Under the pieces are notes generated by a model, which worked only from the letters and a program-made list of their open reading frames with translations, made no database searches and was not told the DNA's origin. The translations under genes and the position numbers were made by a program. From Croceimicrobium sp965658965 (lineage in GTDB: Bacteria > Bacteroidota > Bacteroidia > Flavobacteriales > Schleiferiaceae): DNA of 27,770 bases. The stretch spans positions 1 through 27,770 of the forward strand of contig CBFHVV010000036.1 in assembly GCA_965658965.1 (NCBI GenBank). The letters are read 5' to 3'. Below are positions 22,283 through 27,770 of the stretch, one piece after another. Each line of letters begins with the position of its first letter. The first letter of the stretch is position 1.

Positions 22283-23537
22283 TTTAGTTTGGTTTAGAAA
22301 AGACCTTCGTATCCACGATCAACCAGCCTTAAGTGCTGCTTTGGCGGAAGCTAATGAAGTAGTTGCTTATTATTGTTTTGATAAGCAACATTTTAGCAAT
22401 GACCAATTCGGTTTTCCACGCACCGGCGCTTTACGGGCAAAATTTATTCTAGAGTCCTTAGCAGATTTACAAATTCAGCTTGCTCAGTTAAATGTCCCTC
22501 TAGTATTGCACATTGGAGAAACTATAGAAGGTATAAAAAATATTCACCGCAAGTTTCCACTTGATGCACTGCACTTAAATGAGGAATACGCTTGGGAAGA
22601 ACAACAAGAGGAAGAAGCCATTTCTGTTTTAAACCTTCCTATTATAAAACATACGAGCAATCAATTATTTAAGCTTCAAGACCTTCCCTTTCCCCTATAC
22701 AAATTACCGCGAGGCTTTACTTCTTTTAGAAAAAAGGTTGAGGCCGCGATAGTTCCCTCCCCAACAATCGCTGCGCCTAGCCCTCTTAAAATCAAGTCTA
22801 AGATAGAATCAACAGCATTACCAAATTTACAGGCCTTAGGTTTAAGTGAGCAAAACATAGATGATCGCGCTGCCATTAAACCTATTGGTGGTGAAAGTAA
22901 AGGCTTGGAAAGATTGGAAGAATACTTTTTCCAGAATAAAAACATTGCGCAATACAAAGAAACACGCAATGGCATGGTTGGCAGTGAATACAGCTCTAAA
23001 TTTTCGTTCTGGCTTGCCTCAGGATGTCTCTCCCCGCGCCAAATTTATAAAGAACTGAAAAACTTTGAAGCACAGTATACCGCCAATGAATCAACCTATT
23101 GGCTTTACTTTGAATTGTTGTGGCGTGAGTTTTTCAGGTTTAACGCCGCAAAAAAAGGGGCTTCTTTTTTTAGAATGCCCCAAAATTTCCACTCAAAGGT
23201 AGATGCGCAGTTTGAAAGATGGCGCAAGGGAGAAACAGGACATGCCTTTATCGATGCAAACATGAGAGAACTAGCACTCACTGGTTTTATGAGTAATAGA
23301 GGAAGACAAAATGTAGCTTCTTACCTTATCAATAATCTTAATGGAGACTGGCGCTTAGGTGCAGCTTGGTTTGAATCGGCGCTAATTGACTATGACCCCT
23401 ACAGCAATTATGGTAATTGGACCTATTTAGCTGGCAATGGTAATGATCCGCGCGGACAACGAAGCTTTAATATTAACTCGCAGCAGGAACGGTATGACCC
23501 ACAAGGTAACTTTGTAAATCTTTGGTTAAATTTTTAA
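22272..23537 (+). CDS. DASH-family cryptochrome / photolyase
   Basis: A 421-aa flavoprotein. The N-terminal Rossmann-like antenna domain starts KRILVWFRKDLRIHDQPAL; the C-terminal FAD-binding helical domain begins around 215. Diagnostic DASH features are the run FRFNAAKKG, the helix TGHAFIDANMRELALTGFMSNRGRQNVASYL, WFESALIDYDPYSNYGNW, and the closing GNGNDPRGQRSFNINSQQERYDPQGNFV. DASH proteins repair cyclobutane dimers in single-stranded DNA or loops and may also signal light. The ATG follows a 72-nt gap and lies inside a long inverted repeat. A TetR-type gene follows after 54 nt. Confidence 0.94.
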   Translation: MKRILVWFRKDLRIHDQPALSAALAEANEVVAYYCFDKQHFSNDQFGFPRTGALRAKFILESLADLQIQLAQLNVPLVLHIGETIEGIKNIHRKFPLDALHLNEEYAWEEQQEEEAISVLNLPIIKHTSNQLFKLQDLPFPLYKLPRGFTSFRKKVEAAIVPSPTIAAPSPLKIKSKIESTALPNLQALGLSEQNIDDRAAIKPIGGESKGLERLEEYFFQNKNIAQYKETRNGMVGSEYSSKFSFWLASGCLSPRQIYKELKNFEAQYTANESTYWLYFELLWREFFRFNAAKKGASFFRMPQNFHSKVDAQFERWRKGETGHAFIDANMRELALTGFMSNRGRQNVASYLINNLNGDWRLGAAWFESALIDYDPYSNYGNWTYLAGNGNDPRGQRSFNINSQQERYDPQGNFVNLWLNF

Positions 23538-23591
23538 AATTCACAGAACAGATGGCAGCTTTCAGCGTTAACAATACAAGAAAATAATACT

Positions 23592-24260
23592 ATGGCAACA
23601 GCGCAAAAAAAAACAAGTAAAAAAGCGGTAGATATCCGCAGCATGATTGTTGAAAAATACCAAGAAAACCTTTTATTAGAAGGGAAAAATCCCGCGAGTG
23701 TATATGCATTTTGCAAAGACCTAAATATAACGGAAACCGACTTTTACGCCCATTTTAACGACTTCGGTCAGGTTGCCGCTGCTTTTTGGATGGAACTCTT
23801 CCATAAAAATGTGGAGGCCTTAGAAGGTAGCCCAGAATGGGGAGACTTCAGGACAAGAGAAAAATTACTCTCTTTTTACTTTAGCTTTTTTGAGCAATTA
23901 AAAAGTAACCGCTCTTATGTATTACTGGTTTTAGATCATAAGATGTTTAACCTTAAGAAAGGTAGTAGCGATCTGAATGAGTTGAAGGATGCTTTCAAAA
24001 AATGGGTCACTCATATTTTAAATGAAGGTCGCAGCCGTGAAGAAATTGCCGGACGTTCTAAATTCAATGATATCTGCGATGATTTGTTTTGGTATCAATT
24101 TCTGTTTTTAATGGATTTCTGGCGCAAAGACAAATCATTGGGTTTTGAAAGCACCGACGAAGCGATAGAGAAATCAGTAAACTTTTCTTTCGACCTAATA
24201 GAAAAAAACGCAATTGACTCGGCCTTCGATTTCGGGAAATTCATTTTCCAAAACCGATGA
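23592..24260 (+). CDS. TetR-type transcriptional regulator
   Basis: A 222-aa mostly helical protein. An N-terminal basic tail is followed by a helix-turn-helix region at about 16-62 (IVEKYQENLLLEGKNPASVY, then LNITETDFYAHFNDFGQVAA); the YAHFNDFGQVAAAFW segment corresponds to the conserved FYxHFxxKxxL stretch of TetR proteins. The C-terminal half (about 75-215) is an aromatic-rich ligand or dimerisation domain. It overlaps the kinase gene by ATGA, so both proteins should be made in a fixed ratio; it may regulate this transcript or the DASH gene. The helix-turn-helix is more diverged than usual. Confidence 0.75.
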   Translation: MATAQKKTSKKAVDIRSMIVEKYQENLLLEGKNPASVYAFCKDLNITETDFYAHFNDFGQVAAAFWMELFHKNVEALEGSPEWGDFRTREKLLSFYFSFFEQLKSNRSYVLLVLDHKMFNLKKGSSDLNELKDAFKKWVTHILNEGRSREEIAGRSKFNDICDDLFWYQFLFLMDFWRKDKSLGFESTDEAIEKSVNFSFDLIEKNAIDSAFDFGKFIFQNR

Positions 24261-25579
24261 AAGAGCAAGATAAAATTTACAGTAGCCGCAGTCAAAGAAC
24301 AGGAAAGTTCATTAGCACTGGGGCAAAAATTGGTCGAAACTATTTAAAGCATTATTCCAAGCGATTAATCAGTGGTGATAATAACCAAGATGAATTGCAG
24401 GAGAAGAACGCAGAAGACGTTTATGATGCCTTAAGTAACTTAAAAGGAAGTGCGCTAAAGGTGGCTCAAATGTTAAGTATGGATCAAGGTCTATTACCGC
24501 AAGCCTACACCACAAAATTTGCGCAAGCCCAGTATTCAGCTCCTCCCCTTTCCTACCCTCTCGTAGTTAAAACGTTTCAGCAACACTTTAAGCAAACACC
24601 AGGTGAAATCTTTGATGAGTTTTCACGAAATAGTGTGGCCGCAGCAAGCATTGGACAAGTCCATAAAGCGACATTAAATGGCAAAAAATTAGCGATAAAA
24701 ATTCAATATCCTGGTGTGGCCAATAGCATTCATTCCGATCTTAAAATGGTAAGGCCAGTAGTGGGTGCAATGTTTAATATTAGCCAAACTGAAATCAGCC
24801 ATTACCTCTCGGAAGTTGAAGAAAGGCTGTTAGAAGAAACCGACTATCAATTAGAGCTAAAGCGCAGTCGTGAAATAACGGAAGCTTGTGCTCACATAGA
24901 AAATTTAGAGTTTCCTAAATATTACGAAGATTTATCATCTCCTAAGGTATTGACCATGGATTGGTTAAGTGGTTTTCACTTAGATAAATTTTTAGCCTTA
25001 AACCCTAGTCAAGAAATACGCAATAAAATTGGTCAAACCATTTGGGATTTTTACGACTTCCAGATACATCAATTACAGCAAGTTCATGCTGACCCTCACC
25101 CTGGTAATTTTCTTTTCCAAGAAGACGGTACGGTAGGCGTTATAGATTTTGGCTGTATTAAAGAATTAAGACAAGATTTTTACCGCAAGTATTTCCAAAT
25201 AATGAAGCCTGCCATTAGCGATGATGACGACGAGTTTAGTAGCCTGCTTTATCAACTCGAGTTTCTGTTAAAAAGTGATAAAAACGACGAGGTTGAGCAT
25301 TTTAAAGAAATTTATAAGGAAGTATTGGAGCTGCTCGGTAGACCCTTTTTTAGCGAAACATTCGATTTCGCCGAAAAAGCCTATTTCGAAAAAATCTATG
25401 CGATGAGCGATATTTTTAAGAACGATAAAATGGTGAAAAACGCCAAAGCAGGCAGAGGTCCCAAGGATGCAATATATTTAAATCGCACTTATTTTGGACT
25501 TTACTCTATGTTGCACTCATTAGGGGCAGAAGTTGTAACTAATTCCGCTGTAGATAGCCTTTTTACTGAGAAAGTGTAG
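24257..25579 (+). CDS. ABC1/AarF/UbiB-family atypical kinase
   Basis: A 440-aa protein of the ABC1/ADCK/UbiB kinase-like family. It has the N-terminal extension motif GSALKVAQMLSMD (about 64-77; KVAQ in place of canonical KxGQ, residues 68-71), the alanine-rich nucleotide loop AAASIGQVHKA, the lysine motif LAIKIQYPG, the E of EETDYQLEL, the catalytic loop VHADPHPGNFL and the metal-binding VIDFGC. UbiB members act on quinone biosynthesis or lipid export to membranes; flavobacteria use menaquinone, so the client here is unknown. The start overlaps the TetR gene, and the next ATG is 23 nt downstream of its stop. Confidence 0.9.
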   Translation: MKEQDKIYSSRSQRTGKFISTGAKIGRNYLKHYSKRLISGDNNQDELQEKNAEDVYDALSNLKGSALKVAQMLSMDQGLLPQAYTTKFAQAQYSAPPLSYPLVVKTFQQHFKQTPGEIFDEFSRNSVAAASIGQVHKATLNGKKLAIKIQYPGVANSIHSDLKMVRPVVGAMFNISQTEISHYLSEVEERLLEETDYQLELKRSREITEACAHIENLEFPKYYEDLSSPKVLTMDWLSGFHLDKFLALNPSQEIRNKIGQTIWDFYDFQIHQLQQVHADPHPGNFLFQEDGTVGVIDFGCIKELRQDFYRKYFQIMKPAISDDDDEFSSLLYQLEFLLKSDKNDEVEHFKEIYKEVLELLGRPFFSETFDFAEKAYFEKIYAMSDIFKNDKMVKNAKAGRGPKDAIYLNRTYFGLYSMLHSLGAEVVTNSAVDSLFTEKV

Positions 25580-25584
25580 CTTTG
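25577..25584 (+). promoter_or_regulatory. -7 element TAGCTTTG at the end of the kinase gene
   Basis: TAGCTTTG fits TAnnTTTG and overlaps the kinase stop codon, 18 nt before the ATG of the small outer-membrane protein. No TTG lies at the right distance, so an internal promoter for the last three genes is only possible. Confidence 0.35.
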
Positions 25585-25602
25585 CTGACTAAAGTAATTA
25601 GA

Positions 25603-26109
25603 ATGAAAAGTTACTATTATCTAGCGACTTTTATTTTGCTAGCTAGCTTTAGTCTCAAAGCTCAAAAACATAATTTAGGTTTCAGATCTGGCAGTGGCGA
25701 AGTTTCGGGAGCCGAAATTTCCTACCAGCAGAGGCTTAATAGTATAAATCGCATTCAGTTAGACTTAGGTTTACGTAGCAGAAAAGGAGTAGACGCTTTT
25801 AAAATAAGTGGAACCTATCAGTGGGTAGAAAATATTCCAGAGCTTGCACCAGGATTTAATTGGCATTACGGCTTTGGAGCTGGTATTGGATTTGTTGATT
25901 ATGATGAAACACTTTATCTAAACCATAACTTTGGAGCCAGCACCTTAAGTTTACACGGTATGGTAGGCATTGAATATTCCTTTATGGAAAGAGCAGATAT
26001 TCCAATTCAATTAGGCCTAGATTTAAAACCCTCCTTACAGTTCTTTAACTCCTTCTTTGAAATCTATGATTTAGATTTGGCACTAAGTATAAGATGGCAA
26101 TTTAATTAG
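25603..26109 (+). CDS. Small outer-membrane beta-barrel-like protein
   Basis: A 168-aa protein when started at the ATG at 25603; a TTG at 25582 would add seven residues ahead of the signal peptide. Signal peptide at about 1-21 (MKSYYYLATFILLASFSLKAQ). The rest alternates polar and non-polar residues in strands (IQLDLGLRSR, WHYGFGAGIGFVDY, LSLHGMVGIEYSF, LALSIRWQFN) and ends in Phe-Asn, as in eight-stranded barrels. I do not recognise a specific family. The NUDIX gene starts at the next base after its stop, so they are co-transcribed. Confidence 0.65.
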   Translation: MKSYYYLATFILLASFSLKAQKHNLGFRSGSGEVSGAEISYQQRLNSINRIQLDLGLRSRKGVDAFKISGTYQWVENIPELAPGFNWHYGFGAGIGFVDYDETLYLNHNFGASTLSLHGMVGIEYSFMERADIPIQLGLDLKPSLQFFNSFFEIYDLDLALSIRWQFN

Positions 26110-26649
26110 ATGAAATATTGTAGTAATTGCGGTAGCGACAAATTAGAGTTTACTGTTCCTGAAGGCGATGAAAGGAAACGTTTCGTTTGCACCGATTGTA
26201 AAACTATTTTTTACGAAAACCCTCGCATGATTGTGGGTTGCATAATTGAGAATGCAGCCGGTGAAATTATGCTCTGTAGAAGAGGAATTGAGCCAAGAAA
26301 AGGCTTCTGGAATCTCCCCTGTGGCTTTTTAGAAAATGACGAAAAAATAGAAGACGGAGCCTTAAGAGAGGTTAAAGAGGAAACTGGTGCAACAGTTGAA
26401 TTAGGTGATCTTCATATAGTTTATAACCTCCCTAAAGCTCAACAGGTGTACTTAATTTTTAAAGCAAAAATGGTAGACGAATACTTTCATCTTACCCCAG
26501 AAAGTACAGAGATTGCCTTTTTTCCAACCGAAGATATACCTTGGGACGAAATTGCTTTTTCAAGCAATGTTTATGCAATTCGACATTTATTTGCAACTAA
26601 AGATAATCCGAAAATTCAAAGCCCATCCATAGGCAGTTATCCTTCCTAG
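26110..26649 (+). CDS. NUDIX hydrolase with N-terminal zinc ribbon
   Basis: A 179-aa protein. The N-terminal zinc ribbon has CSNCG (Cys4, Cys7) and CTDC (about 27-30). The NUDIX domain begins RMIVGCIIEN, and the NUDIX box runs from GFLENDEKIEDGAL to REVKEETGA (about residues 77-100), with all box glutamates present. The arrangement matches NadC/NADH-pyrophosphatase-like and ADP-ribose-type NUDIX proteins with a zinc ribbon (NUDT/YjhB style). It should hydrolyse a nucleoside diphosphate linked to another group; the substrate is unknown. It is directly adjacent to the outer-membrane protein upstream and to the esterase downstream. Confidence 0.88.
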   Translation: MKYCSNCGSDKLEFTVPEGDERKRFVCTDCKTIFYENPRMIVGCIIENAAGEIMLCRRGIEPRKGFWNLPCGFLENDEKIEDGALREVKEETGATVELGDLHIVYNLPKAQQVYLIFKAKMVDEYFHLTPESTEIAFFPTEDIPWDEIAFSSNVYAIRHLFATKDNPKIQSPSIGSYPS

Positions 26650-26650
26650 T

Positions 26651-27322
26651 ATGAGTAACAGCAAGCTTCCCTTACATTTTGTTTATCAAGCGGCTTCAAC
26701 TAAAAATGCATCAAAAGCACCGCTGGTAATTATGATACATGGTTACGGCAGTCATGAAAATGACTTATTTAGTTTGAAAGATTACCTCTCTCCAGATGTC
26801 CATTACTTAAGTGTGAGAGCTCCTCTCAGTTTAGGCTTTGGTGGCTTTGCTTGGTATCCGATCAATTTCGATAATTTAGGAAAAAAAGAATCCGATACTC
26901 TAAAAGCCAAAGAAAGCAGGGAGCTATTGATGCGCTTCATTAAAGAGTTTAAGGCGGAATATTCATTAGTTGACAATCCTAATTGGTTACTCGGTTTTAG
27001 CCAAGGTGCTATTTTAAGTTATTCCTTAGCCCTTAGCTATCCCAATCAATTTAAAGCGGTAATGCCCTTGAGTGGTTACATCATGAAAGAGATTGTTCCC
27101 GAACGATTTCAAGAAGGTGCTTTTCAGGATATGTCTTTATTCATCTCACACGGACAAGAGGATGACGTAATCCCGATTGAGGCACCTCGCCAAGGTTTAC
27201 CTATTTTAGAACAACTGAAAATCAATCACATCTACCGTGAGTATAAACAAGGACACGGAATAGGACCAGAGAATTTACAAGATCTGAAGTCGTGGTTTTT
27301 TAAGGAACTAGCGAAAATTTAG
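26651..27322 (+). CDS. Alpha/beta-hydrolase, carboxylesterase/phospholipase family
   Basis: A 223-aa alpha/beta-hydrolase of the bacterial carboxylesterase (YpfH/EstB, dienelactone-hydrolase-like) type. The oxyanion loop is MIHGYGSHENDL (about 28-39), the nucleophile is the serine in GFSQGA (about 117), the aspartate is in HGQEDDVIPI (about 170-180), and the histidine is in YKQGHGIGPE near the end. All triad parts are present and length is typical. It hydrolyses short ester bonds; the natural substrate is unknown. It has no signal peptide, so it acts in the cytoplasm. It starts 1 nt after the NUDIX stop. Confidence 0.88.
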   Translation: MSNSKLPLHFVYQAASTKNASKAPLVIMIHGYGSHENDLFSLKDYLSPDVHYLSVRAPLSLGFGGFAWYPINFDNLGKKESDTLKAKESRELLMRFIKEFKAEYSLVDNPNWLLGFSQGAILSYSLALSYPNQFKAVMPLSGYIMKEIVPERFQEGAFQDMSLFISHGQEDDVIPIEAPRQGLPILEQLKINHIYREYKQGHGIGPENLQDLKSWFFKELAKI

Positions 27323-27360
27323 CTTAAAATATCAGTTTAGGTACCGCTTTTGTCGCCCAA

Positions 27361-27385
27361 TTGAAAAAGCGTTTGACTTTTTCAA
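27361..27385. terminator. Hairpin after the esterase gene, possible terminator
   Basis: A perfect 9-bp stem TTGAAAAAG / CTTTTTCAA (arms 27361-27369 and 27377-27385) with a 7-nt loop. No T-run follows on the plus strand (AATAGAAT), so terminator function is uncertain. Similar TTTTTTCAAA occurs again at about 27408-27416. Confidence 0.4.
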
Positions 27386-27498
27386 AATAGAATTTACCGA
27401 TTAGGATTTTTTCAAACTTTTCAAGCTGCGAAGACCATATTTTGTAAAAAATGCAGTTTCACCCATAATTTGGCTTAAAAAATTGCAATACACTTAAA

Positions 27499-27521
27499 AG
27501 AGCATGTCTTTAATTTGCTCT
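27499..27521 (-). terminator. Weak terminator-like hairpin downstream of the DUF2256 gene
   Basis: On the minus strand AGAGCA...TGCTCT (6 bp, 11-nt loop) followed by TTTTAAG, about 70 nt past the DUF2256 stop. Short stem and short T-run, so only a candidate. The gap 27323-27591 otherwise shows no gene. Confidence 0.3.
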
Positions 27522-27546
27522 AGGTATTGTCTAAGACAGTATTAGG

Positions 27547-27606
27547 CCGAACTCACTGTGAATACCTCATTCCCATTTTCAAACCCTCCTTTTATGGTGA
27601 GTTCGG
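27547..27606. repeat. 10-bp inverted repeat spanning the DUF2256 3' end
   Basis: CCGAACTCAC at 27547-27556 and GTGAGTTCGG at 27597-27606, perfect, 40 nt apart. The right arm covers the last codons of the DUF2256 gene. In minus-strand RNA it would close a large loop, with no T-run after it. Function unknown. Confidence 0.45.
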
Positions 27607-27741
27607 TTTTCTTTTTCTTTCTCTTCTGCAGCGCTCAGAGCAGTACCGAACTTCCTCCCAGTTTTTCTCCCATTTTTTTCGCCAATTAAATGGCCGCTTA
27701 CAATAAGCACATATTTTGGAAGGTAAATCACTTTTACGCAT
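27592..27741 (-). CDS. DUF2256 small zinc-finger-like protein
   Basis: A 49-aa protein. It reads MRKSDLPSKICAYCKRPF, then NWRKKWEKNWEEVRYCSERC, ending in an Arg/Lys-rich tail. This is the DUF2256 pattern: two cysteine pairs, C11-x2-C14 and C34-x3-C38, with conserved tryptophans between, suggesting one bound zinc. The ATG at 27741 gives the normal family start, although the frame stays open upstream to the window edge. TAAATTTG just before it fits a -7 element. DUF2256 genes are often found beside, or fused to, photolyase/cryptochrome genes; here a DASH cryptochrome lies about 4 kb away on the other strand, and the gene just beyond the window edge may be relevant. Confidence 0.88.
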   Translation of the reverse strand: MRKSDLPSKICAYCKRPFNWRKKWEKNWEEVRYCSERCRRERKRKPNSP

Positions 27742-27770
27742 AAGCACTAAACCAAATTTAGCAGCTGTGG

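Noticed and set aside
1..27770. tRNA, rRNA, CRISPR array or prophage
   Set aside because: No cloverleaf-like pieces, regularly spaced repeats, integrase or phage structural genes were seen; the only mobile element is the IS.

Overview
The window looks like chromosome of a Bacteroidota bacterium, most likely a marine-type Flavobacteriales/Flavobacteriia member. The evidence is a long NusB of about 313 aa, a DUF3276 PUR-alpha-like protein, signal peptidase I with an N-terminal membrane domain, the order parA-parB-DUF5683-dapB-lepB-WbqC, promoters of the TTG-N17-23-TAnnTTTG type, and no clear Shine-Dalgarno signals. Composition is AT-leaning and even. Family assignments come from reading the proteins, not from searches.

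Layout. (1) 1-914: 3' end of a sensor histidine kinase and a shared bidirectional terminator. (2) 915-4369: an AraC regulator, a carboxymuconolactone decarboxylase/AhpD-like gene and a duplicated-domain lipoprotein, all on the minus strand. The AhpD-like gene is split by a complete 1026-bp IS1595-family element, with an exact 8-bp target duplication and 15-bp inverted ends; removing the element restores a 182-aa reading frame. (3) 4501-5814: a transaldolase-type enzyme and a YrdC/YciO-family protein. (4) 5839-10829, minus strand: nusB, a DUF1573 lipoprotein, yajC, a strong terminator, then ybbR-like, coaE and nnrDE. (5) 11199-14067: a lone ABC exporter half-subunit, a DUF3276 protein, and a convergent NADPH-dependent FMN reductase. 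(6) 14240-22199, plus strand: parA, parB, DUF5683, dapB, lepB, WbqC, an SH3-like exported protein and an acyl-CoA carboxylase carboxyltransferase. (7) 22272-27322, plus strand: DASH cryptochrome, TetR regulator, ABC1/UbiB-type kinase, small outer-membrane protein, NUDIX hydrolase and esterase. (8) 27592-27741, minus strand: a 49-aa DUF2256 zinc-finger-like gene.

Most of the window is housekeeping: chromosome segregation, lysine/peptidoglycan precursor synthesis, protein export, CoA synthesis and NAD(P)HX repair. Genes are tightly packed, with ATGA overlaps at DUF5683/dapB, dapB/lepB and TetR/kinase, and a 4-nt overlap at ybbR/coaE.

I found no clearly new multi-gene system. The strongest unusual signals are the fully reconstructable IS insertion, a long near-perfect inverted repeat that buries the start codon of the DASH cryptochrome, the short DUF2256 gene near the photolyase-type gene, and an ABC exporter whose Walker B catalytic glutamate is replaced by aspartate with no partner subunit nearby.
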